NCBI GenBank assembly: GCA_963281255.1
Contig: OY725497.1
Span: 4,270,968 to 4,334,967, forward strand
Length of the DNA: 64,000 nt
DNA from: Aphrocallistes beatrix
Taxonomy: Eukaryota > Porifera > Hexactinellida > Sceptrulophora > Aphrocallistidae
Direction of reading: 5' to 3'
In this document: in pieces, positions 1 through 10,726 of the stretch
How positions within the stretch are numbered: the stretch's first letter is position 1
How the letters are laid out: each line of letters opens with the position of its first letter
Notes under the pieces: model-generated
The model's database searches: none
The model's input: only the letters and a program-made list of their open reading frames with translations
What the model was told of the DNA's origin: nothing
Made by a program: the position numbers and the translations under genes

Positions 1-218
1 GAATCACTCAGATCATTGCGATGATTGATTCCACGATAATCGGCGGATTTTAACAATATGAAAGCCCGAGCCAATGATCGTTTCACTTCGTACTATGGGC
101 AATGAAGTAACTCAATTCGAAAATACCAATAAAGTCATTATAAAAACAAAACAGCACATCTCGGATAATATATAAAGAAATGTAGCAATGAGAATATGTA
201 ATGAAAGGATGAGTAGAG

Positions 219-1268
219 TTAGACTGGGGGTTCATCAGACTGTTCACTAGGGGTCTGGGGTACAGGATTGGGAGTAGCTCCTGAGGAGACGGGAGGGGGT
301 GCAGGGGAAAGGAATCGCTGCTGCAACTCCTGTAGCCCTCGAATTAACACCTCTTCCTCCTCACCGGTGGAGTGAGTCCCGGAGTTGAGGTGCTCTGGCA
401 TCACCTGTCTGTCCAGGAAGAAGCTCCCGCTGGGGAACTCCCTGATCCGCCGAGTCACGCAGAGCCAGTGCGCCGTGTCCGCACCTTGATCCGGGGTCCT
501 GAGTTTGCTTCGGAGCAGTTTGTGGAAGGTAGGCATGGCGGACTCCACTGCTGGAGTGTCCGCCCATCCCGGATGCATCGCGCTGAAGTGAATAGAAGGG
601 TACAGCTTGGCAAAGCTGCGATTCATCACTACCTGCTGACGTTTGTTCTCAGCATACACAAATGTACCATCGAACTTGTGCAATCTGGCAGAGTTGAAGT
701 CATCAGGGACTAGCTTGACAGTGTACATTCCTCCGGAGCTGACGAATATCACTCTGGGGTCCTGCGATTTCTCCAGAAGCGGAATGAACTGGTTGGTTAT
801 GAAATAAGGCGCCAGAGTGTTGGTAGCAAAGTTCACTTCCAAATCGTCCTCATTCGTGGTACGCGTGTGCACCATACATCCCGCGTTATGCACCAGCACG
901 TCTAATGGAGTGCCTGTCCCGACGAATTCGGAACAGAAGCGCAGCACGTCTCGTGTTTGAGAGAGGTCGCATATGTGTAAGTGCACCTTCTGACTTCCGG
1001 TGGCATCCATGATTCGCTGCCTCGCTTCAACACCTCTCTGCTCGTTCCGACACACCATGTGGACAGTGGCCCCTGCCCTGGCTAAGTTGAGAGCTACACA
1101 GTAGCCGATGCCGCTGTTCGCTCCTGTGACCAGACAGCTCCTGCCTGTCATGTCCGTGTCGATGTCTCCTGCTTGGAATGCCTTACTGGCTTTCTCGTAG
1201 CCGCCTCGAGTGAACTCCTTCATGCCCTTCATGAAGAACGAGGCATTGCGGATCCAGGACTGAGACAT
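219..1268 (-). CDS. DHRS12: DHRS12-like short-chain dehydrogenase/reductase
   Basis: Single-exon gene for 349 residues. The SDR Rossmann signature TGANSGIG lies near residues 48-55, followed by an NAG motif (NAGCMV), and the catalytic Tyr/Lys pair is in YAENKRQQ. The N-terminal segment with FMKGMKEFTRGGYEKASKAF and the HPGWADTPAVESAMP block match the vertebrate DHRS12 pattern closely from memory. DHRS12 is a poorly characterised NAD(P)-dependent oxidoreductase, and its substrate is not established. The C-terminal 40 residues are Pro/Ser-rich and lineage-specific. The gene is preceded on its own strand by about 970 bp of intergenic DNA. The start is the first ATG, and it aligns with the family's N-terminus. 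Family assignment is strong; orthology rather than paralogy is inferred. Confidence 0.9.
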   Translation of the reverse strand: MSQSWIRNASFFMKGMKEFTRGGYEKASKAFQAGDIDTDMTGRSCLVTGANSGIGYCVALNLARAGATVHMVCRNEQRGVEARQRIMDATGSQKVHLHICDLSQTRDVLRFCSEFVGTGTPLDVLVHNAGCMVHTRTTNEDDLEVNFATNTLAPYFITNQFIPLLEKSQDPRVIFVSSGGMYTVKLVPDDFNSARLHKFDGTFVYAENKRQQVVMNRSFAKLYPSIHFSAMHPGWADTPAVESAMPTFHKLLRSKLRTPDQGADTAHWLCVTRRIREFPSGSFFLDRQVMPEHLNSGTHSTGEEEEVLIRGLQELQQRFLSPAPPPVSSGATPNPVPQTPSEQSDEPPV

Positions 1269-2237
1269 TAGCTGTTAGAGATGATAATACTATATGTCCT
1301 CGAATAGTAGCTATCATTAATTTTAGCCCATTTACCACCTGAAGGGGAATTAATATTTCAGAAATAAGAGACTTTTCAATGAATGTAACGCGTTCATGAG
1401 GGGCAACTTATGTTCCTGAGAATTTCAACAATGACGAGACTAAAGTTTAATAAGAAGACTGTGTTACAATCGTTACAAATCACCTTTGGCCACCATTTTT
1501 TGGCGAATTTATGACAAAATTCCAAGAAAATTTAATTATAATTTACACTTTGAATCTCAAAAAATCCACCAAAAAATAACCAGCAGTCTTGAGTTAACAA
1601 TTTAAACGGTCATCCATTGTCCATATTTTAACATTTTGGTATCAACCATCGGCCAACCATAGATGAAATATTTATTCCTGAAAAGTTCGAATTATTTGAA
1701 AGGGATGAATAAATCGCTAAAAAGAATGTATCTTAAAAAGTTAATTCAAAATTAGATATATGTTCAGCATAATGATTACATACATGCCAACCTGAGCCAT
1801 GATAAAAACGGGACGCAGCGTTGAATTTCGCGGGACATGGCGGGACGCAATAGAAAAGTATTATACATGAGTAAAGAAAAGCGGGACATAATGAGGAAAT
1901 TTCATGTATAAGCGGGACACTCGAGAAAATTAGCTCAATAGAAGAGTGAAGAAAGCGGGACGTCCCGCCAAAAACGGGACAATTGGCAAGTATGTTATTA
2001 ATACTAACTCTGACCAAATAATTAAATCATTGCAAAATAATGTGATAAAACGATCAGGTCGTATTTTTTATAGACCTCAAACTGAAATGAAAAAAAAGGA
2101 GCATAAATATACAAAACGTAAATGTTGTTAGAGGGAATAATCTACCACAAGAATAGTAGCTGGGTTAAGATAGTAAAGAAACTAAAAAGTTAATCAAATT
2201 TCAAAAGATAAAATAAGACTTAGAATATATTACTTCA
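1269..2237. other. Intergenic region between DHRS12 and the ankyrin-ART gene
   Basis: AT-rich spacer holding the GCGGGAC-rich repeat element listed separately at 1779-1994. The two short open frames here (1733-2017 minus and 1946-2131 plus) overlap that repeat and look like chance frames. I see no other gene. Confidence 0.6.
1779..1994 (+). mobile_element. GCGGGAC-rich miniature DNA transposon-like repeat, copy 1
   Basis: A 216-bp unit that begins CATACATGCCAAC and ends with ATTGGCAAGTATG, giving imperfect terminal inverted repeats of about 12-13 bp. Inside are at least seven CGGGAC or GCGGGAC motifs separated by AT-rich spacers, including a GCGGGACGTCCCGCC palindrome near the right end. A closely similar 218-bp unit lies in the opposite orientation at 35314-35531, which shows dispersal. 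It has no coding capacity, so it is most likely a non-autonomous element (MITE). The target duplication is not clear, so the superfamily is unassigned. Confidence 0.75.
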
Positions 2238-3748
2238 TTAGTAATTTTCTAGTCGGATCCTAAACGTAGTGATCCCGTTAGCTTTCTCAATCTTAGTGAT
2301 ACGGAATCTAGCTCCACTAGGATAGAGGAATTCTTCTTCACGTTGAATATCAGAATGATTCTTGATTCCCTTTGCTGCGTATTTTGTGCCTTGAGTATTG
2401 TCACAAATAAACATGCAGGATCCTGAAAATTGTTTGGCTACACTCTCTTTCAGAGAAGTAGAAGTAAAGCAGAGCCATGTGAAGGTTTCCCCTTCTTTGT
2501 ATGCACTGATTGCATCAGGAGGAAGGTCCATTGCTCTGAATGTAGGTTCATTGGTAGGTATGATGTTAGTCCAGTACATAAGGACTGAGTTCAGTAGGAT
2601 TCCGTAAGCAGCAAAGGCTAGATCTTCTCCGGAGACAAATGAAGTATTAGATCCATGTCCGTGCGTACGTAGAGAGGTATTCAGGGATGAGTAGAATGTA
2701 TTGCTGCTATTTCCACCATACCTCAAATTGATTGGACATTCTTGTGTATACAGTTTAATCACTCGAGAATAAAAATTACTTTTATCCTCGAGCACCTGAT
2801 CCATAATGTTCCCATTTGGATCCTCTGTAGCAAGAAACTTAGCAGCGTATACATCAATGGATTGGAGCTGGAGTGACACCTCCCGTCTGGCTTTCTCCCA
2901 ATTATTCCCTGAGTTAATGAACTTAAATATGTCTGACATCAAAGTGGAATAGACCAAAGAATGCTTAGAATTTAGAGTTTTGGGATGGAGTACATTTTCG
3001 AAACTATTTAAAGTTAACAAAATAGATTCAACTTCAATATCTTGTTCTTTTTTAATGGACACCAAAGTGGGCATTGATTTTGCTTCTAATGACTTCATTT
3101 TAATTTCTTCATAATGTTTGATAAGCGTTTTCACATTGAGATCTTTCGCTATCTGGTAGGCTGTTGATCCAGCTGCGATAACACCATCTCGTGTTTGTTT
3201 TGTTCTTAAGAACGGGTCACATTTGCGATTAGCAAGAATTTTCGTAACAGCATTGTAATCATTGAAATATGCAGCTTGATGCAACAACCCCCATGCTCTG
3301 TCTGGGGGAATGAAGTTCACGATTGCTGGATATTCATCGAGAATTTCAAAAGCCTCTGGAAATTCCCATCTTTTCCAAATGCTATCATTCTTTCGGTTTC
3401 TTCTGAAACGTTAAATGGTTTTTCAATTCTGCACTTTTGTAGTTTAGCCAGGAAAATGACAATATCAAAGCTCAGTTGTTCCTTTGGATCAATTCCAGTC
3501 CCTTCAAAAAGTTTATGTATAGAATGATTTGCAGCTCCAACTTCATCCTCATTGACTTCTACATTGGGGAACAAATCCTTGAGATGGTCAATGGAGATTG
3601 GTTTGTTAGGACACATCGGTTGAGTTGGGTTGTGCGTATGGAATACATTTTGGAATGGCCATCCCCACAATCTTCCAGTATTGCAATATCTGCAATTAGG
3701 GTCACCTGCATTTCCTGGACAATTCGGTTTTGAATCAGAATTACCCAT
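2238..3748 (-). CDS. Ankyrin-like plus mono-ADP-ribosyltransferase protein, reading frame broken once
   Basis: Two overlapping minus-strand frames (3317-3748, 143 residues; 2238-3320, 360 residues) together make one protein. The first starts MGNSDSK, a potential N-myristoylation signal. The second resumes a helical repeat (WEFPEAFEILDEYP, then WGLLHQAAYFND and an ankyrin-like segment). The C-terminal 200 residues carry an R-S-E type ADP-ribosyltransferase core: Arg in TFRAMDLP, the STS motif in CFTSTSLKES, and the EEE acidic motif in REEEFLYPSG. This predicts NAD-dependent mono-ADP-ribosylation, probably of arginine; the target is unknown. The frames meet near 3380-3390 at an AAAA run, and a change of one base would join them. 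That could be an assembly error, a real null allele or, less likely, ribosomal slippage. Ankyrin-ART proteins of this layout are, from memory, common in rotifers. Confidence 0.75.
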
Positions 3749-4774
3749 ATTGTAGTTTCGCGAATCTAGTACTTAGTTGTTATAAATAGTAAATTCAAAG
3801 GCACATTACTATTAGAGGGAGGGGATAGGAACAAAACGACAGTACAATATATCAATTAACTCATTTAGTTAGTAGTTATCTTGCAAGGATTGTCTATCTT
3901 ACAAGTCCGGGTTAAAGATGGGTTGAAAGAGAATTGCAGTGTGTGGCATTCCAATCAATGCTACAATGGTTCACATTTTCATATATTTTCGTTTTACAAA
4001 AAATATACGTACTTTCAAAATATTTTTTTAATATTAATGTAAAGTAATTCATTCTAAGTTAAATTCAAGAGAATAAACCAATTTTTCAATGATTGAAGCG
4101 AGGTCTCTATTCGTTTGTTTCTGTACTGAACTGTCGTGATGACATGATTCAATGTATGGAATGATTTCAATTTAGCTTAAGAAATTGATTTAGTGTAATG
4201 ATTGATTATTAAATTTTGTTGTTAAAGTTGTTGTTATTGCTATTGTAGTTGTTTACGTGGAGATGGGTTATTCTCATATTGTCAGTATTTATAGAAATCG
4301 AATAGATAGAGAGTGTTACATCACAGAAATCTCAACCTTACTACAACCACGCGTTAAACCTGTTAATTAATGGTAATGTGAGAATATGTCCCTTCAGCAA
4401 ATTCCTTTCCGATGCAAAATAGTGAAGTAAACTCAGTATCGTTCGAACTCACAGCTCTTTTGTAATTAAAATAATTTGAAGTAAAAACTTGATAAAAACT
4501 ACATATTAGATAAAGTAAAACAAAAATACTTGTAAAACCGATTCTGACAAAGTCGGAACTCGATAAAACCTATTCTGAAAAACGCTAGTAAAGGAAATTC
4601 TGACTGAACTGACAACTTCAAGATTCTGACAAATGTCGGTGCCCCTCAGTAATAAATACTAGTCAAAGTGTTTTAAAATTATCGCAATAGATCTAAAGCG
4701 TCAGGTCAGAATTTCACTAATAATGAAAATAAATAAATACACACTCTAAAAATATAATACAGCCGGGCTTACGT
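3749..4774. other. Intergenic region upstream of the ankyrin-ART gene
   Basis: About 1 kb of AT-rich DNA with a short GTT/GTTATT-rich stretch near 4215-4250. I see no supported gene, RNA or transposon end here. Confidence 0.5.
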
Positions 4775-7175
4775 TCACGTGAACACCTTAATCCTATTGC
4801 TGATCCTAGACCGACAGCTGGGACAGATGCTCAACAGAGAGGCGCACCTGTCGCACAGCTGATGGTGTCTGCAGGGCATCAGCACGACTGCTCTCTCCGC
4901 GCTCGCACACACCACACACAAGCGCTGACCCTCCAACACCTCCATCTCCTCCTGCAACAGCTGGGAGAGTTCTCGCATTCGGGATTCGGACACAGAGGGG
5001 CCTGCCCCCTGACTGGAGACCAGTTCGTACAGCGCACTGCTCCTCTCCACGAGCATGCACCGCAGCTTCTCTACCTTCTGCTTACTCACCTCGCTGCTAC
5101 GTTCTTGAGACACTCTCTCCTCTTTCAGTTCCGTCTTTAGCCTCTCTGCCACTTCCTCTCTGTGCGCCAGTTCACTCTTCACGTCGACCAGTTGCCCACG
5201 CAGCCCACTTATCTCCTTGCCACTCCTCGCCTCCTCTTCTCTCATCTTGTCGTCGTATGACTGAATGAGCGCCGCCTGTTTGCTCAAGAAGTCCTCCTCC
5301 CCTCTCTCTAGCTTCCCCTCCAGAGCACTCACCTCCCGCTGCAGCTGCTGGTAGTGCCGCAGCATCTCGGACTCGCGGCCCACCATCTGCTGCTTCAGGG
5401 ACTCCAGACTCTGAGTGAGCGCCCGGACCCGATCCTCCTTCTCCTTCCAGCGCAGCTCCTCTCCAGACCCGGCGTGGAGAGGCTGGCAGTAGGGAGGTGC
5501 CAGGCTGCAGGACTGGGACATCAAGCTCCCGAGGAGGACAGCGGATCCGTACGTGACTCCAGACACCATCATATGGTTAGTCGGAAAGCTGCCTGACAGG
5601 GAATGAAGCTAGGTTCGCACACAGAACACAGCTACCTCAGAACTCACCTGCATCCTGCTTCATGGTGGAGAAGATGGAGCTGGCGAGGAATCCATGAGCG
5701 AAGAAGTGCGGCGCCTGTGAGACCTGAGTGTTGAAGTTTTGGCAGACAGCAATGGGGTCTAGCATCCAGCGAGGGATCTCTAGGAACTTCTCGATAGTGA
5801 TTGCTATCCTATCTGCGGGTTGCTGTGTCACCTGGACACTGCCCATTGAGAACTGAGGGTAGACAGTCCTGACTGCTTCCACCGCGTGTCTGAGGACGGC
5901 GAGTTCTTCTTCAGACAAACTCTCCAAAGGGACACTGTCCTCGAGGAGAACTAGCCCCGGAACGGCCTGGGACCGCAGGTAGTCCTGCCTCGAGAGGAAC
6001 ATCCCGGATCGCATCAGGAGGTCTACCAGCATGTTGTTACACAGAACGATGTTCTGTCCGATCTCCAGCTTCAGCTCTGAGAGAGGCGCCCCTGAGGAGC
6101 TGAGGGGGTAGGCCTGCTCCCCGTACCTCTTCAGGAACTCCCGCGCAAGAGACCTCGCAGTCTCTCTATTATCGAAGTAGAACCCTGCGTGTCTCGTGTC
6201 GCAGCAGTTGTCCCCCTTCTCCACCAGCAGACCCAGGTAGACCGGGATCAGCTGTGGATGCATCTCCAGCGCGACCGCCCACATCGCAGAGACCGTGTGG
6301 TCCAGCTCGGACTGGTGCAGCACGGAGCGCCGGTCCCTGTCCAACCGGAGTCTGTGCAGATTCACACCTGCCAGCATCCCGCCGGCCGCCTCGGTCATGT
6401 CCGCCACCCAAATTTGGCGCACGTAGAGCTGTCCTGAAAATCGGTCGCCCATCAGCAGCCAGCCGGCCTCACTCTTGATACATTCCTCAGGAGGAAGCGT
6501 CTCCAGGAAGAGGAAGCGTGCGCAGAACCTTTTCCACTCGGCTTTAAGGAGGGGGTACAGGGTGAGACAGGTGTCCTCCGGAGAGAGCTTCAGAAGGGAG
6601 GTGTCAATATCCACCTCTCCCTCTCCACTCCTCTGCGACACTTGCACTGTCAGGACCTGCTCTTCAAACACCGGGTCGCGTTCCATACAGAACATCCACC
6701 TGTCCCTCTGAGTTTCCATTACAAGCTGTCTCCCCTCTCGGACGAGCGCCAGTGCCCCCACCTTCAGACCCTCTCCAAACTGTCCGATCACTTCCTTCCT
6801 CTCGGATTTATCCGAATACCCCAGCAGTAGAACTTTACGAGCTAACTCAGTGCTGCTGTTGATGAGGTGAAGCGAGCTTTTGACTTTATCCAGGATAATC
6901 CTTCCCAGTGCTACCTTCCTCTCCCCCTCACCATCCGTGCAGTAAACATGAGCCCTGAACACCAAGCCCAATGGTGAGTCGTCCCTGGAGATCACTGGCC
7001 CTCCCAGCTTGGGACTATGCTGTCCTGAACTGGCTAGCTCCTGGGAAATGTGGTCGATTGTAGACAAGAGGCCGTCATACCAGTTCTGCACAATCTCCCT
7101 CAGCCCTTCCCAGATCTTCCAAGATTTGGCATAGTCCTTTGTCAGTGAGAGACGGATCGTGTGCTGCTTACTCAT
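4775..7175 (-). CDS. GHKL-type ATPase domain fused to coiled coil and C-terminal RING finger
   Basis: Two exons, 5648-7175 and 4775-5592, are joined across a 55-bp intron (donor GCAG|GTGAGT, acceptor CTGTCAG|GCAGC) that keeps one frame and gives 781 residues. The N-terminus has a GHKL/HATPase N-box, E27-x3-N31-x2-D34 within LREIVQNWYDG, and a glycine-rich lid motif GQFGEGLK at about 131-138. Residues of about 545-700 form a Glu/Arg/Gln-rich coiled coil. Residues 735-781 form a RING of the Cys-x2-Cys...Cys-x-His type (CVVC, CRHHQLCDRC, CPSC), like those of IAP or Mib proteins. The prediction is an ATP-binding, probably self-associating E3 ubiquitin ligase, but neither activity is shown. Without the splice, the second exon would look like a separate RING protein starting at MMVSG. 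I recognise the domains but no named orthologue. Confidence 0.8.
5593..5647 (-). other. Intron of the GHKL-RING gene
   Basis: A 55-bp GT..AG intron in phase 1. It is predicted because both flanking frames stay open and fuse in frame, and because donor GTGAGT and acceptor CCCTGTCAG fit consensus well. It is the only thing that separates the ATPase and RING frames. Confidence 0.8.
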
Positions 7176-7699
7176 ACCAACTAAATCTTCTTACATTGTA
7201 TAAGATGTACTACTATGTACGGACTAATTCAAGTAAGAGGTTGATTACTTGTGTAGTTATGGTTGACAGGTTTGCTAATTGTGTCTATGTTTTGTAAGTT
7301 TTGTCAATGTTTTTTATCCAGTTCAACTAATTGTGTTAAAATTAATTGGCATTTTACACAGTTTATACTACGCATTTCAAAATAACATTTTAGCTCTAGC
7401 TGCAGCTGTTTTTGCAAATTAAGTATGTTTTTGTTTTTTTATTGTTCAAAACTCTAAACTGTTTTAGAAAGACAAAACCGAAACCGGAAATTTCATCCTG
7501 CAAGCGAATAGCGAGGTAACTAGGGGGAAGGAGACAACACGGACTTTAATCCTGCAGTCCCAGCCCTCCCTAGCTGAGGTAGAATTATATCTAAGGTTCT
7601 ATCTATTTAATTGAAAATACGGACACTCAAAAAAGGTATTCCTCTAAAAGTGATGTGCAGCATCGAGACTATTCTAAATAACTACTCTAAATAAGGGAA
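7176..7699. other. Intergenic region between the Mgm101-like and GHKL-RING genes
   Basis: About 520 bp of T-rich DNA serving as the upstream region of the GHKL-RING gene and the downstream region of the Mgm101-like gene. No repeat or further gene is evident. Confidence 0.5.
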
Positions 7700-8455
7700 T
7701 TATGTGAATTTTGAAGTTGGCCTCCAAGGATAGGAAATAGCTGAGTCATGGCCTTTCTTTCTCCAAAGAAACTTGTTGACTTTAGTTGAGACGTGCTCAC
7801 ACATAATTCTTTCTGCGTACTTCTCTCTCCATGTATTCACAAACTCCTCCTCAATTAGCTGCTGCGTCATCCCAAGGTCTCGACAGCAGCTATGAAGCGC
7901 ATCCCGCTTAGAAACCTCATAGGCAGTCAACACCCCACTCCTCTGCTGGCTAAAACCATAGCACATTGATTCCCCCACTCCCATAGCTAAGAACCTGCCC
8001 TCACAATACAACCCGAATTCCCTTATCAGACACCAGGTGCTATCTTGGATCTGAAACAGTGTCGGTTTAGAGATGGGGACGATGGACCAGCCCCCGATAC
8101 CGAATGCTTTGTTTAGCAAGGACTGGTAGAAATGTTGGTACATGTAGAGACCCCCATCAAAACGCTTTATCTGGATCTCAGAATCTTCAGGGGCTACGTG
8201 TAATATCGAGATTATACTTTGGTCAAGCGGCTTCTCAGACATTCCCATATAAACGTTTGGAGGAGATGAGCAGCCCTCAAAATTAACAGAAGTCAATGAG
8301 TCCGACTGTTTCCTAAATCGCTCATGCTTAGGAAAAGTGGATGAAGGTTCCTCAAGTTCGAAAGTAGTTAGGTCCTCTTTCATTAAAGTAGAAAATTGAA
8401 TGTGAGTAGAAAAGCGAGAGATGGGAAACAAACCTTTACCAAATAGTTTCAGCAT
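7700..8455 (-). CDS. Mgm101-type mitochondrial recombinase
   Basis: Intronless gene for 251 residues. The core (about residues 80-235) matches the Mgm101 pattern I know from fungi: ILHVAPEDSEIQIKRFDGGL, YMYQHFYQSLLNKAFGIGGW, a SIVPISKP segment, LIREFGLYCEGRFLAMGVGE, then a Lys/Cys-rich helix (SKRDALHSCCRDLGM) and a basic tail KFLWRKKG. Mgm101 is a Rad52-like single-strand annealing protein that maintains mitochondrial DNA by recombination. The first 75 residues are variable, with a basic, hydroxylated start (MLKLFGKGLFPISRFSTHIQ) suitable as a mitochondrial targeting peptide. The start is the first ATG. Vertebrates lack this protein as far as I recall, so its presence is a useful lineage marker. 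Confidence 0.85.
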   Translation of the reverse strand: MLKLFGKGLFPISRFSTHIQFSTLMKEDLTTFELEEPSSTFPKHERFRKQSDSLTSVNFEGCSSPPNVYMGMSEKPLDQSIISILHVAPEDSEIQIKRFDGGLYMYQHFYQSLLNKAFGIGGWSIVPISKPTLFQIQDSTWCLIREFGLYCEGRFLAMGVGESMCYGFSQQRSGVLTAYEVSKRDALHSCCRDLGMTQQLIEEEFVNTWREKYAERIMCEHVSTKVNKFLWRKKGHDSAISYPWRPTSKFT

Positions 8456-9626
8456 TGGATCTAAAACTGTTGTGTAGGATCAAATCTAATATCCAAGAGT
8501 TTGCATACATATTTGATAATTAATGATGAATTCACATATAAGAAACTATGATATAGAATGACCCCGCGAGAGTCGGTTTTGCAACTCAAGTATCTACGTA
8601 CTACTCCGCTGCAAATACTAGTTTGAATTATTTTTCTGCAGTTTTGAAAGATTAATATACGTACATCGATCAGAGGAGTTGTAAAAATATGGTTCTATAC
8701 AAATTGCTCATCTCACAACTACACGTATTTGAAAAGTTTTACATCTCTCATTAATGACATCATCATAAACCAAAATGATGAGTAATTGTTAAATTATTAC
8801 GTCACCATACGTATACAAGTTTCAAAAAATTCCACAAAAAATATAGACATTAAAATTGATACACAAATAGTTCGTTGCGTCACGAAGTGTTCATCAGGCG
8901 CACAGCGTTAAGTACGCTCGTATCTTCATATAACGGACCCAATGCAATAATAATAATGAGAAGGATCCACATGCCAAAATTAGGTAAGTAGACCATTATA
9001 TGTATGAGCTATGCTACTACCTATTATCAGAAATATTTGAATTAATACATTTGTAAAGCTTAATTTCTTGATAATTTCCTTTAGTAGATAAAGAAATTAT
9101 AAAATTGTTCAAGAAAATATGTTATTCAATACAAAATATATACCTGCAAGTAAACAATAAATCGACATCGTTGCGGTTAATTTATTAAAGCCTTATTTGA
9201 ATAAAAAATATTTCATCAAGTTAGGAAATGTACAACTTTCACAATCTAATGTGAAAGTATATTAATTTTGGCGAAACGATCAAATAAACAAACCTTAAGT
9301 CTTGTGATGCAACATTTATTGCTAGAATTTATAGAATTATCAATTTAAAACATCAATTCGAATTAAGGTGTTGATATTTTGTACAGTATAAGTGCACAAT
9401 TGTATATAACCACTACATATGAGCATGAGTGCAAATTTGGAGAATACTGACTCCAGCCAAGCAAAATACTAGACAATATCTACGGAAGTTGTTGATAACT
9501 AAAAAGGAATTTTTGCTTACAACGAAACTATATGCAAATAAGAGTTCATCTATAACAATAAAACAAGTTTGGATAGTTTAATTAATTTAAATTGTAAGAA
9601 CAGAACATAATCAATGTGTTAGAACA
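8456..9626. other. Intergenic region between TMEM242-like and Mgm101-like genes
   Basis: About 1.17 kb of AT-rich DNA with no convincing coding frame, RNA gene or transposon terminus. Confidence 0.5.
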
Positions 9627-10067
9627 CTATTCCAATTTGGATTCGTACTCAGAATCTGAAGGTACTTGGATCTCTGATTTTTTCGGTTTCAAAATCCCGA
9701 ACTGATAACGTAGAACAGTCTTTGGGAAGCGATTATCAATCGCTTGGAAAATAGGAGGAACGACTTGCCTCATTTTGGTACTGAATTCTGGAATGTTCCA
9801 CACGTCTAAATACCAACAAACAGCGCCCCCGATCGCGCCAGCTCCTGCTACCGTGAGGAAGGTAGCCCAGCCTAGTGCGCGCAGTGCAAACCTGGTAGGA
9901 TTCTCGTGTTTAGAAGAAACTAATTCGACTTCTGGCTTCTTTGCAATGACAAATCCTCCAAGCAACGCAATAGAAGTACCAATCAATAGAGACATGCCAA
10001 CACCCTTTCCTCGCTTCTTAGTTGTGGATGGATTTAAACTAGAATCTTCATTAATATCTTCCTCCAT
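9627..10067 (-). CDS. TMEM242: TMEM242-like inner mitochondrial membrane protein
   Basis: Intronless gene for 146 residues with two predicted membrane helices (about residues 24-43 and 68-88) flanking a KKPEVELVSS loop. The segment FALRALGWATFLTVAGAGAI corresponds to the conserved LALRALGWGSL motif of TMEM242, and the following STKMRQVVPPIFQ corresponds to its RSKMQSIFPTIP. TMEM242 acts in mitochondria as an assembly factor for ATP synthase (c-ring) and, reportedly, complex I. The acidic N-terminus and the Ser/Glu-rich tail are lineage-specific. The start is the first ATG; the length is close to that of human TMEM242 (about 141 residues). Confidence 0.85.
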   Translation of the reverse strand: MEEDINEDSSLNPSTTKKRGKGVGMSLLIGTSIALLGGFVIAKKPEVELVSSKHENPTRFALRALGWATFLTVAGAGAIGGAVCWYLDVWNIPEFSTKMRQVVPPIFQAIDNRFPKTVLRYQFGILKPKKSEIQVPSDSEYESKLE

Positions 10068-10226
10068 TTAATCAATAAACTAACGTGTTAGAATCATTAT
10101 ACATACCACGAAATTCAATTGTAAATCTTGGCTATTCAAAAAGAGAACTAAAACTGAAGCATAAGTGGAGAGTTGGGAAGATAGGGGTATGAGAGGACCT
10201 TAGGGGAGGATTAGTATGTGTTAAAG

Positions 10227-10515
10227 CACTGTTTCCCAACTTGGGGTGCGCGGACCTTAAGTCGGGGGGTGCACGGGCCAGGAGTAGGAAGTGAAAGCTT
10301 TTTTGAACGAAGAACATATCTGGTTGTGAAAGATGTAGTTGTTATCTACGTAAATTATTACTTTATTCAGACTACTACTCTGCATTGATTGATTACTGAA
10401 TATCCGCACGTCTAATAATTAAAGCAACTCCTAATTGAATTTGAAACTAGGATCTGGGGGTGCACCCTCAAATTTTTAGTTAACTGCACGGATTGAAAAT
10501 GGTTGGGAACCTCTG
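10227..10515 (+). mobile_element. hAT-like MITE with 8-bp target site duplication
   Basis: A 289-bp element with terminal inverted repeats CACTGTTTCCCAAC at the left and, read from the right end inwards, CAGAGGTTCCCAACC. It is bracketed by TGTTAAAG (10219-10226) and TGCTAAAG (10516-10523), an 8-bp duplication with one mismatch. The CAGxGxTTCCCAACC end and 8-bp duplication are the hallmark of hAT (Charlie-type) elements. The interior has GGGGTGCGCGGACC and GGGGGTGCACCCTC blocks and no coding frame. Confidence 0.85.
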
Positions 10516-10726
10516 TGCTAAAGTGGCAGGATTGGGGCAAAGGGGTCCAGGCCTAGAGCAATATTGAAATAGCTACTTTGGGAGTAAAAATGGAACTAAT
10601 GGGAGTATAGTGGGATGGGAAGTATTATTAGTAACTATAATATATTATATACATATGTATGCACATATGCCTTCATTAATATTATAAATATCCAATTGAT
10701 CTAAATCAAATATAATGATTAAAGTA

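Noticed and set aside
1733-2131. Open frames on both strands near 1.8-2.1 kb
   Set aside because: They run through the GCGGGAC element and its inverted copy at 35.3 kb shows the sequence is a repeat, not a gene.
3370-3400. Programmed -1 ribosomal frameshift in the ankyrin-ART gene
   Set aside because: GGAAAAG is only weakly slippery, I see no clear downstream stem-loop, and a similar break occurs in an unrelated gene, so a sequencing or allelic indel is simpler.
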